DNA of 14,290 nucleotides from an uncultured bacterium (GCA_937863195.1 CALMET010000081.1:1-14290); one strand, 5' to 3'; positions 1 to 8,442 are shown, numbered from the stretch's first letter. The notes: generated by a model from the letters alone, not told the origin. Program-made: numbers and translations.

Positions 1-1
1 C

Positions 2-2647
2 TCACAACTGAAGAATCTCTGTGAAATCGGTTTATTAGAGCGCTATCCCGACCCTGCGATTCAGCCAGAAGCGAAAGAACGTTTAGAATTTGAATTGAAC
101 ACGATCGAGCGCATGGGTTTTGCGGCCTACTTTTTGATTGTGGCTGATTATATCAACTGGGCAAAAGACCATAAGGTGATTGTGGGACCTGGTCGCGGCT
201 CTGCTGCGGGCTCGATCGTGGCGTACTCATTAAGGATTACCAACTTGGACCCTCTGCGTTATGGCTTGCTCTTTGAGCGTTTCTTGAATCCTGATCGTAT
301 CTCGATGCCTGATATCGATACCGACTTTGACGATGTAAAACGCAAAGACGTTATTGAATATGTGACGCAAAAATACGGCGCTGATCGTGTGGCCGGTATT
401 ATCACTTTTGGAACCATGGCAGCACGCGCTGCGGTGCGTGATGTGGGACGTGTATTGAATATGAGCTACGCAGATGTAGATCGCGTAGCCAAGGTCATTC
501 CTCCGCCAGCTCAAGGACGACACATCCCTCTCAAGATCTCAAAAGAAGAGGCGCCTGAACTGCGCGACATGTATCAGACCGACGCACGCGTAAAACGTTT
601 GATTGATTTGGCTATTCGTCTTGAAGGTACAACGCGCCATGCCTCGCAGCATGCTTGTGGTATCGTGATTGCCCCTGAGGCGCTTTCTGAGCTCGCACCA
701 CTACAAAAGGCTCAAGGTGGTGATGTTGACCAAGTCGTACAGTACGCCAACCACTCCGCCGAAGTGACGGGGCTTTTGAAAATGGATTTCTTGGGTCTTT
801 CTAACTTATCGGTGATTCGTGACTGTCTCGAGATTACCGAGGCGGTCTATGGCGATGTGATTGATATCAATGAGATCCCGCTTGATGACGCTAAAACCTA
901 CGAGCTCTTGGGTAAGGGTGAAACGACTGGAGTCTTTCAACTCGAATCTGACGGCATGAAGAAGTATATTCGCGAACTTCGTCCAACCGTTATTGAAGAC
1001 ATTATCGCCATGGTGGCCCTCTATCGTCCGGGCCCAATGCAGTTTATTGAATCGTTTATTGATCGCAAGCACGGGCGAGAGAAGGTGACCTTTATGCACG
1101 AGCTCACTAAGAGTGCCTTGCAAAACACCTACGGTATCCCGGTGTACCAAGAGCAGGTTATGCAAGTGGCCAAAGACATGGCCGGATTTACTCCTGGTGA
1201 AGCAGATACGCTCCGCAAAGCGATGGGCAAAAAGATTGCCAAACTGATGGCGGAGCTGCGTGTGAAGTTTATTGAAGGCTCGATCAAAAAAGGCGTAGAA
1301 CAAAAGACGGCCGAAGCTATTTTTACGCAGTTCGAAGAATTTGCGGCGTATGGCTTTAATAAGTCGCATGCGGCTTGTTATGCCTTGATTGCTTACCAAA
1401 CGGCCTATTTGAAAGCGCATTATCCTGATGCCTTTATGGCAGCGCTGTTGAATAGCGACATCAATAATATTGATCGCATCACGATTGAGGTTGAAGAGTG
1501 TAAGCGCATGAATATGCCGGTATTGCCACCGGATGTGAATGAATCGTATGCGAGTTTTGCTGTCGTAAAAGAAAAAGAGTCTTTGCGCTTTGGTTTAGCT
1601 GCGGTTAAGGGGCTCGGTGAAGATATTTCAGAAGCGGTCATCAAAGAACGCAAAACGAACGGTCTCTTTAAAGATCTTGAGGATTTTGTGACGCGTATGG
1701 ATCCGTTCGGTTTGAACCGCCGTTCACTTGAAGCCCTGATTAAATCAGGTGCGCTTGATCGTTTTGGTGATCGTAATCAGCTCTACTTCAATATCGAAAT
1801 TATCTTGCAGTACCAAAAACGCATGACGCAAGAGTCGAGCTCGGGGCAATTTAATTTGTTTGCCCTTTCAAGCGAGACGGCGGCGCGTGATAAATTAATT
1901 TTAAAACCGGCACCACCGGCGATCAACCGAGATATTCTCACTTGGGAAAAAGAGTTATTAGGACTTTATCTCTCATCGCATCCGTTTAAAGAATATGCGG
2001 ATCGTTTGGGCGATATGGTGAATCCGATTGCGAATCTCCCCAAATTCGTCGCCGAAAAATCCGTGCGCACTGCGGGGACGATTACGATTGCCAAGAAAAT
2101 CCTCACAAAGGCAGGGGAGCCGATGGTGTTTGCCAAGCTCGAAGATATGACAGGCGATATTGAAGCCGTCATCTTTCCACGCACCTATAAAGAGAAGCCG
2201 GAGTTATGGAATGCCGATACGGCGGTGGTTTTGCATGGGCGCGTCCAAGACAAAGACGGGGAGTGGAAGTTTTTGGTGGAGTCTGGTTATCCGCTTACGC
2301 CAGACAATATCGACAATGTTATCGATCACCTACAAAACCAAACCGGTAAACGTGTTGACCCGCGGCTTGAGCCAGACGCCCCAATGCCAACTAAGCGCGC
2401 CGAGCAAGCCATCTCAATTTATTTGCGCGCGCATTTGCCACCAAGCATCTTGCACCGTATTCGCGAACTCTTTGACCAGAATCCGGGGCGTTATCGCGTC
2501 TACTTTGTCGTCGACAATGCCGGAGGCAAACAAAAAGTCCTTTCGAACTATCGCATCCGTTTTGATGAGGCGATCGCCAAAGAATTAGAGATGACGCTCG
2601 GACCCGACACGGTAAAAGTAGAGACGGGAGAAAAAACTGTGGTATAA
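2..2647 (+). CDS. dnaE: DNA polymerase III subunit alpha, 5'-truncated by the window
   Basis: This is the catalytic subunit of the replicative DNA polymerase, which extends DNA in the cytoplasmic replisome. The frame is open from base 2, so the start and the N-terminal PHP domain lie outside the window; about 881 residues are visible against roughly 1,100-1,200 for the family. In order I see the C-family palm glycine-rich stretch GPGRGSAAGS (about nt 185-215), the catalytic acidic motif PDIDTDF (nt 308-328), the third catalytic Asp in KMDFLGL (Asp codon at 785), the fingers segment ALYRPGPM, the YGFNKSHAACYALIAYQTAYLK block, a helix-hairpin-helix part and a C-terminal OB-fold (VRTAGTITI onward, about nt 2063). 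It is the DnaE1 type rather than PolC, since no exonuclease insertion is seen. TTG at 95 is internal and not a start. The stop TAA (2645-2647) overlaps the -10 box of the next gene. Confidence 0.97.
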   Translation, partial: SQLKNLCEIGLLERYPDPAIQPEAKERLEFELNTIERMGFAAYFLIVADYINWAKDHKVIVGPGRGSAAGSIVAYSLRITNLDPLRYGLLFERFLNPDRISMPDIDTDFDDVKRKDVIEYVTQKYGADRVAGIITFGTMAARAAVRDVGRVLNMSYADVDRVAKVIPPPAQGRHIPLKISKEEAPELRDMYQTDARVKRLIDLAIRLEGTTRHASQHACGIVIAPEALSELAPLQKAQGGDVDQVVQYANHSAEVTGLLKMDFLGLSNLSVIRDCLEITEAVYGDVIDINEIPLDDAKTYELLGKGETTGVFQLESDGMKKYIRELRPTVIEDIIAMVALYRPGPMQFIESFIDRKHGREKVTFMHELTKSALQNTYGIPVYQEQVMQVAKDMAGFTPGEADTLRKAMGKKIAKLMAELRVKFIEGSIKKGVEQKTAEAIFTQFEEFAAYGFNKSHAACYALIAYQTAYLKAHYPDAFMAALLNSDINNIDRITIEVEECKRMNMPVLPPDVNESYASFAVVKEKESLRFGLAAVKGLGEDISEAVIKERKTNGLFKDLEDFVTRMDPFGLNRRSLEALIKSGALDRFGDRNQLYFNIEIILQYQKRMTQESSSGQFNLFALSSETAARDKLILKPAPPAINRDILTWEKELLGLYLSSHPFKEYADRLGDMVNPIANLPKFVAEKSVRTAGTITIAKKILTKAGEPMVFAKLEDMTGDIEAVIFPRTYKEKPELWNADTAVVLHGRVQDKDGEWKFLVESGYPLTPDNIDNVIDHLQNQTGKRVDPRLEPDAPMPTKRAEQAISIYLRAHLPPSILHRIRELFDQNPGRYRVYFVVDNAGGKQKVLSNYRIRFDEAIAKELEMTLGPDTVKVETGEKTVV

Positions 2648-2648
2648 T
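2640..2648 (+). promoter_or_regulatory. Extended -10 promoter overlapping the dnaE stop codon
   Basis: TGGTATAAT is a perfect -10 hexamer (2643-2648) with an upstream TGn extension. No good -35 is visible, as expected for an extended -10 element. The predicted +1 is about 2655, giving a leader of about 5 nt before ATG 2660. The TAA stop of dnaE lies inside the hexamer. The same TGTGGTATAAT string recurs at the nrd promoter. Confidence 0.6.
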
Positions 2649-2659
2649 CACAAGCGACT

Positions 2660-3136
2660 ATGGCTCGCACCTTGAAGAAACCTTCTTCACCCATTAAACA
2701 CGATCCCGATCATCATTTTGGCATGTCCAAAAAAAGCGCCTCTTTTTGGGCTGTGATGACGGTTATGGCATTTCCTGTCGGTATTTTAGCAGCAGGCACG
2801 GCCAATGCATCGCCTTGGCAATCGTTCGCGACCGGTGCCGCCGCTTGCTTTGCCGTGCTCTTTGCGAATGCCGCCGCTGACCGACGCCTCTGGATGTTTC
2901 ATCCTGAATGGAAGGTAAAATTTGATCATCCGGAATTCTCTTATCGCTTAGCGATTTTTTCAGGTGCGATGTTGTTAATTGTCCAAACAATTTTTCTCGT
3001 CTTTGTGCTTTTTGGCGCCACCGGAAACCGTTCGATGTTGAAGCTTGTTTTTGACCGCGAGTGCATGACGCCGCGTTATGGATTTGAAGCCTTCTGCCAG
3101 TCGCTGGATAATACGCTGAAAAACCTCCCTGAATAG
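2660..3136 (+). CDS. Small multi-pass membrane protein of unknown function
   Basis: I do not recognise this 158-aa protein. It has a basic, polar N-terminus (about residues 1-28, rich in Lys and His) and three likely transmembrane segments: about 29-48 (FWAVMTVMAFPVGILAAG), 53-72 (Ala-rich) and 96-118 (LAIFSGAMLLIVQTIFLVFV). Between the second and third is a polar loop with RRLWMFHPEWKVKFDHPEF. The tail of about 40 residues carries two Cys (ECMTPRYGFEAFC) that could form a disulfide if extracytoplasmic. ATG 2660 is chosen because the -10 box ends only 11 nt upstream. No Shine-Dalgarno is present. It follows dnaE by 12 nt but appears to have its own promoter. Function cannot be inferred from context. 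Confidence 0.8.
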   Translation: MARTLKKPSSPIKHDPDHHFGMSKKSASFWAVMTVMAFPVGILAAGTANASPWQSFATGAAACFAVLFANAAADRRLWMFHPEWKVKFDHPEFSYRLAIFSGAMLLIVQTIFLVFVLFGATGNRSMLKLVFDRECMTPRYGFEAFCQSLDNTLKNLPE

Positions 3137-3255
3137 CCTCTCAAACCTCTCCTACCTCTCCGTGTGAACGAAGAGGTACGCCTCCATCTTAAACTGAAGC
3201 CTGAGTGTCACCCTTCGTTCACACGGAGGGAAAGGGAGGATAAAGAGGCGAGGGG
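3137..3255. repeat. Long inverted repeat with polypyrimidine/polypurine arms
   Basis: A perfect 16-bp inverted repeat, CTCCGTGTGAACGAAG (3158-3173) and its exact complement (3213-3228), flanks a 39-nt loop. Outside it the arms continue as an imperfect pairing: CCTCTC at 3137, 3146 and 3155 (exact 9-nt phasing) on the left, and purine-rich GGGAAAGGGAGG to GAGGCGAGGGG on the right. The RNA would fold into a long imperfect hairpin. No U-tract follows, so it is not a typical intrinsic terminator. It could be a miniature palindromic repeat, an RNA-processing site or a Rho-independent element of unusual type. It fills the gap between the 158-aa gene and the operon at 3291. Confidence 0.75.
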
Positions 3256-3275
3256 ATGATTCTGGGCGAGAGGCA

Positions 3276-3290
3276 TGCTATCATGTCTCC
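3276..3290 (+). promoter_or_regulatory. Extended -10 placing +1 at the start codon (leaderless)
   Basis: TGC TATCAT (3276-3284) is an extended -10 element with five of six consensus bases in the hexamer. With the usual 6-nt spacing the predicted +1 is 3291, the A of the ATG. There is no Shine-Dalgarno. No convincing -35 is present near 3256-3261. Confidence 0.5.
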
Positions 3291-4640
3291 ATGCGAATCT
3301 CTTTTTTTGGTGCCTCGCGTGAAGTCACCGGCTCTTGTTATTTGGTCGAGAGCGCCAAAGGTAAAATCCTGATTGATTGTGGGATGTTTCAGGGATGCAA
3401 ACTCTGTGGTGCGCAAAACTTTGCCGATTTTCCTTTTGACGCTTCTGAAATTGATGCGGTTTGTATTACACATGCCCATCTCGATCATACCGGGCGCATC
3501 CCTAAGCTTATAAAAGCGGGCTTCAGAGGCAAGGTCTATGCAACGCCACCAACGGCAAAACTCGCGACCTTGGTTTTAGAGGACGCGTATAAGATCATGC
3601 TTTCGGATTTTAAGCGCGAATACCGCCCGATGCTTTATGAAGAAGCTGACATCGAAATTGCGCTCAAGAGTTTTGTCGGCGTTACCTACAATAAACCTGT
3701 TAAGATCAAAGATTTTACCGTGACGTTTAAAGACGCTGGCCATATTTTTGGCAGCTCTTTTATCGAGGTACGCACTGAAGCGGGCAAATCCGCCGCGTTT
3801 TCAGGAGATCTGGGCAATGAAGGCACACAGATCCTTATGCCTACCGAACAGCTTGGCGCTGTTGATGCGCTGATTATCGAGTCCACCTACGGAAATCGCA
3901 TTCACGAAGACGAGAGCACCCGCGAATCTAAGCTTAAAACCGTTATTGAACGTACGATTAAGCAAAAGGGCGTTTTAATTATCCCCGCATTTGCTATTGA
4001 ACGCACCCAGCAACTTCTCTACGAAATGAATCACTTGGTAGAGAATCGCCTCATCCCGCGTGTCGATATCTATCTTGATAGTCCAATGGCAATCAAAGCT
4101 ACGGCCATTGTCGAAGAATATCCGCAGTACTACGACCAAGCAGCATATAAACTCATTGCGAGCGGCGATGATATGTTTGATTTTCCTGGCCTTAAATCTA
4201 CCTTGAGCAAGGACGAGTCAAAGGTGATTAACTCGGCGCCAAAACCAAAGGTCATTATTGCCGGCTCAGGCATGATGAATGGGGGACGCATTTTGCATCA
4301 TCTTATTCGTTATTTAGGGGATGCTTCTACGACCGTGCTTATCGTTGGCTACCAAGCCGAAGGCACGCTCGGGCGCCAACTCTATCGCGGTGACAAGACT
4401 GTCGAGATCTACGGTGAGCGCATTAATGTCAAAGCAAAGATCGAAAGCATTGGTGCCTATAGTGCCCACGCAGACCAAAACAAACTCGTTAGCTGGATCA
4501 AAGAAGCAGAGGCCGCGCCAAAACGTGTCTATTGCACCCATGGCGAAGAAGGTGCCGCAACGGCTTTAGCGACCCGCGTGCAAAATGAATTAGGCATTGA
4601 AAGCATTGCGCCTCGTTATGGCGACAGCATTACCCTATGA
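3291..4640 (+). CDS. Beta-CASP family metallo-beta-lactamase-fold ribonuclease/hydrolase
   Basis: A zinc-dependent hydrolase of the beta-CASP (CPSF73/RNase J/YsgX-like) group, 449 aa, which typically cuts or trims RNA in the cytoplasm. Visible motifs are HAHLDH (residues 61-66, zinc ligands), the His of DAGHIFGS (151), the Asp of SGDLG (173), motif-A Glu in IIESTYGNR (197), PAFAIERTQQLLY, AGSGMMNGGR typical of the beta-CASP cap, and the C-terminal YSAHAD and THGE motifs of the RMMBL domain. All expected metal-site residues appear intact. The length matches the short YsgX-like family and lacks the RNase J C-terminal domain. ATG 3291 is used because it opens exactly on the N-terminal beta strand MRISFFGASREVTGS. 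Its TGA stop overlaps the ATG of the next gene (ATGA at 4637-4640), so translation is probably coupled. The exact substrate is not known from sequence. Confidence 0.92.
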   Translation: MRISFFGASREVTGSCYLVESAKGKILIDCGMFQGCKLCGAQNFADFPFDASEIDAVCITHAHLDHTGRIPKLIKAGFRGKVYATPPTAKLATLVLEDAYKIMLSDFKREYRPMLYEEADIEIALKSFVGVTYNKPVKIKDFTVTFKDAGHIFGSSFIEVRTEAGKSAAFSGDLGNEGTQILMPTEQLGAVDALIIESTYGNRIHEDESTRESKLKTVIERTIKQKGVLIIPAFAIERTQQLLYEMNHLVENRLIPRVDIYLDSPMAIKATAIVEEYPQYYDQAAYKLIASGDDMFDFPGLKSTLSKDESKVINSAPKPKVIIAGSGMMNGGRILHHLIRYLGDASTTVLIVGYQAEGTLGRQLYRGDKTVEIYGERINVKAKIESIGAYSAHADQNKLVSWIKEAEAAPKRVYCTHGEEGAATALATRVQNELGIESIAPRYGDSITL

Positions 4641-5551
4641 GCGCCATTTTGATTGCGATTTTTGGACATCTCGCAAATGCCATCGCTTCGCTCATCGATA
4701 AACTCCTCTTACAAACGGGATTTAAACATCCGGGCACGTATGCGGTAGCAATCGGTGGACTCTCTACGCTTGCCTTATTCGTTTGGCCGTTTTTTCCTCC
4801 AGAAAAAATTAGTTGGACGATTGCTATTTATGCGATTTTATTTGGCGGATGTTTTTTTGCCGGACTCTGGAGATTTTTCGCTGGCTTAAAAACAACTGAG
4901 GCAGGATCATTTGTCCCGCTCACAGCGGCAGCGGTTGCCTTGTTTAGTGTGTTGCTCGAAGTTTTTTTGTCATGGAACTTTTCACTATTCACCGAGAATC
5001 CGCTCGTTACCGGGGGCATTGGTCTACTTGTCGTTTCAATGGCTATTATCGCAATAGCAAATCGCAGCAAACATTATCCCATCGCTTTGCAGCCAGCGCT
5101 TGAGAGTGGGGCATTTTTTGCCATCTCGTCCGTCAATGCGACCTTTCTCTATCACGAAGTTAATTTCATTCAAGGATTCTTTTTGTCACGTGTCGTCGTC
5201 CTTGCTCTCGTTGTTGGTGTACTCGCAGGCGTCTCTCAAGTAAGAAACGAGCTTTTTGGCAAAAAAGAAAAAGACGGTGAGAAAAAACCGTTCGTCTTGT
5301 TCTTTGTGGGGCAGGGGATTGGCACGCTCGGATTCGTGGGCGTTCAGTATGCGCTCTCGCTACCTGATGGGTCTGCATCGGTAGTGAATGCCTTGCAGGC
5401 CGTGCAATTTGGCGCGCTCGCTCTTATTACTGGCGCATTTAGCAAATGGCTCCCTGCCGCCCTTCGCGAGCACTGGACGGGAGCGATCGCAGCCCTCAAG
5501 CTCCTTGCATTGGCATGTGCCGCTATCGGCCTTGCCTTGATCTCTACCTAA
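4637..5551 (+). CDS. EamA/DMT-superfamily transporter-like membrane protein
   Basis: A 304-aa, very hydrophobic protein with about ten predicted transmembrane helices, matching the 2 x 5-TM EamA drug/metabolite transporter layout. The first half has the EamA-like turn GLWRFFAGLKTTEAGSFVPLTAAAVALFSVLLE (shown in part: residues about 76-108). The second half repeats it in VGVQYALSLPDGSASVVNAL and the following helix. A charged loop at about 202-217 (KKEKDGEKK) is likely cytoplasmic and separates the halves. ATG 4637 overlaps the preceding stop by ATGA, which fixes the start and suggests coupling. The next gene starts 1 nt after its stop. The substrate is unknown; family members export metabolites, amino acids or sugars. 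Linkage to a membrane-anchored glycosidase makes a glycan or sugar role possible, but that is inference. Confidence 0.85.
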   Translation: MSAILIAIFGHLANAIASLIDKLLLQTGFKHPGTYAVAIGGLSTLALFVWPFFPPEKISWTIAIYAILFGGCFFAGLWRFFAGLKTTEAGSFVPLTAAAVALFSVLLEVFLSWNFSLFTENPLVTGGIGLLVVSMAIIAIANRSKHYPIALQPALESGAFFAISSVNATFLYHEVNFIQGFFLSRVVVLALVVGVLAGVSQVRNELFGKKEKDGEKKPFVLFFVGQGIGTLGFVGVQYALSLPDGSASVVNALQAVQFGALALITGAFSKWLPAALREHWTGAIAALKLLALACAAIGLALIST

Positions 5552-5552
5552 T

Positions 5553-6575
5553 ATGCGCAAGATTCACCCTCTACATTATCGCTTTCTTTGCGCCTTTGTT
5601 GGGGTATTGGTCTTTTTTTTACTTATGCTTTTTGCTGGATGGCCAAAGGTGACCAAAGATATCAACTATGGCATTACGTGGAGCATCCCGTATGCCCAGT
5701 TTCTTGGCGTAGACTCTCAAGATGGTCTCGAAGCCGTCTTAACCGACATGGACATCAAACATGTACGCATCCCAGCATACTGGCCTCTTGTTGAGCCAAT
5801 GCCAGACCTGCTTCAAACCGACTGGCTCGTGGCGCAACTTGATATCGTCCAAAAACATGGCGCAAAAGCCACGGTAGTACTAGGCGCACGCCAACCTCGC
5901 TGGCCAGAATGTTGGATCCCGGATTGGGCATTGGCGCTAACAGAAGACGAACAAAAAGCTGCACAGCTCGTTTATATCGACCATGTTTTTGAAACCATTA
6001 AAGATCATCCTGCGATTGGTGCATGGCAAATCGAGAATGAAGCGACCCTGCGCTCCTTCATGAAGTGTCGTGGTAATGATAATGCCTTTGTGAAGCAAGA
6101 ATTAAATCATATCCGTAACCTTGAGCAGAAGCGACCTAATCCACGCCCAATCGTCACCACCGAGAGTGGGGAGCTGACGAGTTGGCTCACCTTTGCCGCA
6201 CACACTGATCGGATCGGCTTCAGCACCTATCGTGTCGTACGACGATCATCAGGAGGCGTCTTTCGCTACTCCCTTATTCCACCGTGGTTCTATTCACGCA
6301 AAGCCCTTCTTGTCTCTTGGATCCTTAAAGAAACCTATGTAAGTGAATTTCAAATGGAGCCTTGGGCAACGACTGACATCAGAAATGCCACTCAAGAAGA
6401 TAATGATCAAACCTTCTCGGTGGCAGATGTTGAAAAGCATTTTGATTTTGCAGAGCGCATGAACTATCAACAGATCGATCTCTGGGGCGCCGAGTGGTGG
6501 TATTGGATGAAAACGCAGCAGGGGAATGATGGCTACTGGAACGCCATCAAAACACGTGTAAACACAGCGAAATAA
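5553..6575 (+). CDS. Membrane-anchored TIM-barrel glycoside hydrolase-like protein (clan GH-A type)
   Basis: A 340-aa protein with an N-terminal signal anchor (residues about 11-29, FLCAFVGVLVFFLLMLFAG, after a basic RKIHPLHYR) and an extracytoplasmic catalytic-type domain. GITWSIPYAQFLGVD and HVRIPAYWPLVEP match the first barrel strands of clan GH-A. WQIENEA places an Asn-Glu pair (N162-E163) where the acid/base sits, and VSEFQMEPW supplies the probable nucleophile E265 (E269 is an alternative). A conserved-looking WGAEWWYW near the C-terminus fits the last barrel strand. The family (GH5, GH39, GH42 or an unassigned relative) cannot be fixed by eye. It starts 1 nt after the transporter stop, so it is the third gene of the 3291 operon. 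No Shine-Dalgarno is seen. The role is probably trimming a surface or scavenged glycan; substrate unknown. Confidence 0.75.
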   Translation: MRKIHPLHYRFLCAFVGVLVFFLLMLFAGWPKVTKDINYGITWSIPYAQFLGVDSQDGLEAVLTDMDIKHVRIPAYWPLVEPMPDLLQTDWLVAQLDIVQKHGAKATVVLGARQPRWPECWIPDWALALTEDEQKAAQLVYIDHVFETIKDHPAIGAWQIENEATLRSFMKCRGNDNAFVKQELNHIRNLEQKRPNPRPIVTTESGELTSWLTFAAHTDRIGFSTYRVVRRSSGGVFRYSLIPPWFYSRKALLVSWILKETYVSEFQMEPWATTDIRNATQEDNDQTFSVADVEKHFDFAERMNYQQIDLWGAEWWYWMKTQQGNDGYWNAIKTRVNTAK

Positions 6576-6585
6576 TGAAAGGTTG

Positions 6586-6614
6586 CGCGGGTTGACAAGA
6601 CCCGCGTATTTCTT
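6586..6614 (+). terminator. Terminator-like hairpin overlapping the typA promoter
   Basis: CGCGGGT (6586-6592) pairs perfectly with ACCCGCG (6600-6606) around a 7-nt loop, and TATTTCTTT follows. It lies 10 nt after the glycosidase stop, a sensible place to end the upstream operon. The U-run is interrupted, so strength is uncertain. Confidence 0.5.
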
Positions 6615-6620
6615 TATAAT
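6592..6620 (+). promoter_or_regulatory. Consensus sigma-70-type promoter of typA
   Basis: TTGACA (6592-6597), a 17-bp spacer and TATAAT (6615-6620) make a perfect consensus match. The predicted +1 is about 6627, so the leader is only about 7 nt before ATG 6634. The -35 box lies in the loop region of the hairpin described at 6586-6614. Confidence 0.9.
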
Positions 6621-6633
6621 CCGCGCATTCTCT

Positions 6634-8442
6634 ATGCCAGACATTCGAAACATTGCGATCATCGCCCACGTTGACCACGGTAAAACTACCCTTGCCGACG
6701 CCCTCATGAAACAGTCCGACACCTTTAAAGACGCTGGTCTTGAAGGCGAAGCTATTTTGGACTCTAACGAACTCGAACGCGAACGCGGCATTACCATTCT
6801 CGCGAAGAATATTGCGGTCATGTACAACGGTACCAAGATCAACATCGTTGATACTCCAGGTCACGCCGACTTCGGTGGTGAGGTAGAACGTATCATGAGC
6901 CTCGTTGACGGCGCTCTTTTGCTCGTTGACGCAAAAGAAGGCCCAATGCCTCAGACGCGCTTCGTTTTGAAGAAGGCGATTGAAGCTGGTCACCGCATCA
7001 TCGTGGTTATCAATAAGATCGATAAGCCAGAAGCTCGTCTCGACTGGGTTCTTGATCAGACCTTTGATCTTTTCGTTACCCTCGGCGCTTCAGATGCTCA
7101 AGCCGACTTCCCAGTCGTCTATGCTTCGGCGAAGAACGGCAAGGCCGGTCTTGGTATGGATCTCGCTGAGATGACCGACATTAAACCGATTTTCGAAACG
7201 GTCGTAAAAGAAATCCCAGCTCCACAAGCAAATACCGAAGGCGCTCTTCAGGTTTCGGTAGCAAACGTCACTTACGACAACTATAAAGGCAAGATGGGTA
7301 TCGGTCGCATCGTTCGCGGTGTCTTTCGCCCTGGTCCTGTTACTTGGATCAACCGTTCCGGTGTCAAAGCCCCAGCAAAGATCACCAACCTCTTTAGCTT
7401 TATGGGTCTCGGTAAGGTCGAAGTTCAAGAGGCGATGGCAGGTGACATCGTCGCCTTTGCCGGTATCTCAGACTTGAATATCGGTGAAACCGTTGCAGAC
7501 GTTTCAAATGCTGAAGCCCTTCCTGTTATCAAAATCGAAGAACCAACGGTTAAAATGACCTTTGGTGTAAACACGTCGCCATTCGCTGGCCAAGAAGGTA
7601 AATTCACCACTTCGCGCAATATCAAAGACCGTTTGACACGCGAACTTCAAAACGATGTCGCTCTCAGCGTGGATGCCGGCAATGGTGATGCGAGCTTTAT
7701 CGTTTCTGGTCGTGGTGAACTTCACCTCTCGATCTTGATCGAAAAGATGCGCCGCGAAGGCTTTGAACTTCAGGTTTCCCGTCCACAGGTTATTTTTAAA
7801 GAAGAAAACGGCCAAAAAATGGAGCCGTTTGAAGAAGTTTCGATCGAATGCCCTGAAGTTTATAGCGGTTCATCCATCGAAAAAATGGGTCGTCGTAAAG
7901 GCGAAATGAAAGACATGCGTATTGAAAACGGCACTGCTTACCTCCAGTTTGAAATCCCAACCCGTGGTCTCATCGGTTACCGTACCGAATTCATGATGGA
8001 CACGCGTGGTCAGGGCATTATCAATACGCTTTTCCTTGGTTATAAGCCTTACGTAGGTTCGATCGACGCAACCCCACACGGTTCGCTCATCTCCCATGAA
8101 ACGGGTGAAACAACGGCTTATGGTCTCATGGCCGCTCAAGAACGTGGTCTCATGTTCGTGAAGCCTGCTGTGAAGGTGTACGAAGGTATGGTTGTTGGCC
8201 AAAATGCCAAAGCCGAAGATATCGCCGTAAACGTTTGCCGCCAAAAGGCGCTTACCAATATGCGCTCCGCAGGCTCTGGCGTTACCGAAGGCTTGAATGC
8301 CCCACGTGATATGAGTCTTGAAGAAGCCCTCGAGTACCTCGGTGAAGACGAACTTCTCGAAGTCACTCCAGAAAGCCTCCGTATTCGTAAGACCTACCTC
8401 AAAGAATTCGAACGCAAACGCGATAACCAATCAAGAGGTTAA
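6634..8442 (+). CDS. typA: Translational GTPase TypA/BipA
   Basis: A ribosome-binding GTPase of the EF-G/LepA superfamily, involved in ribosome assembly and stress or low-temperature adaptation. At 602 aa it matches the family length (about 600-610). Motifs in order are P-loop AHVDHGKT (11-18), switch I with the TypA signature LERERGITILAKN, DTPGHADFGGEVER (from 73), NKID (127-130), the G5 region YASAKNG, domain II, the EF-G-like domains III and V, and the TypA-specific C-terminal domain (RGLIGYRTEF, then HGSLISHETG). ATG 6634 is chosen over upstream in-frame codons because the consensus promoter ends 13 nt before it and MPDIRNIAIIAHVDHGKT is the usual N-terminus. It appears monocistronic: own promoter, near-leaderless start, and a strong terminator directly after the stop. 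Confidence 0.97.
   Translation: MPDIRNIAIIAHVDHGKTTLADALMKQSDTFKDAGLEGEAILDSNELERERGITILAKNIAVMYNGTKINIVDTPGHADFGGEVERIMSLVDGALLLVDAKEGPMPQTRFVLKKAIEAGHRIIVVINKIDKPEARLDWVLDQTFDLFVTLGASDAQADFPVVYASAKNGKAGLGMDLAEMTDIKPIFETVVKEIPAPQANTEGALQVSVANVTYDNYKGKMGIGRIVRGVFRPGPVTWINRSGVKAPAKITNLFSFMGLGKVEVQEAMAGDIVAFAGISDLNIGETVADVSNAEALPVIKIEEPTVKMTFGVNTSPFAGQEGKFTTSRNIKDRLTRELQNDVALSVDAGNGDASFIVSGRGELHLSILIEKMRREGFELQVSRPQVIFKEENGQKMEPFEEVSIECPEVYSGSSIEKMGRRKGEMKDMRIENGTAYLQFEIPTRGLIGYRTEFMMDTRGQGIINTLFLGYKPYVGSIDATPHGSLISHETGETTAYGLMAAQERGLMFVKPAVKVYEGMVVGQNAKAEDIAVNVCRQKALTNMRSAGSGVTEGLNAPRDMSLEEALEYLGEDELLEVTPESLRIRKTYLKEFERKRDNQSRG

Noticed and set aside
806..1420. 204-aa minus-strand ORF inside dnaE
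   Set aside because: Antisense shadow of a strongly conserved gene with no promoter, start signal or recognisable domain.
6583..6633. Upstream in-frame start for typA
   Set aside because: It would start upstream of the -35 box; TypA proteins begin at the MPDIRNIAII-type sequence, at 6634.
7870..8430. 186-aa minus-strand ORF within typA
   Set aside because: Antisense shadow of typA coding sequence; no independent signals and an unnatural Phe/His/Thr-rich composition.
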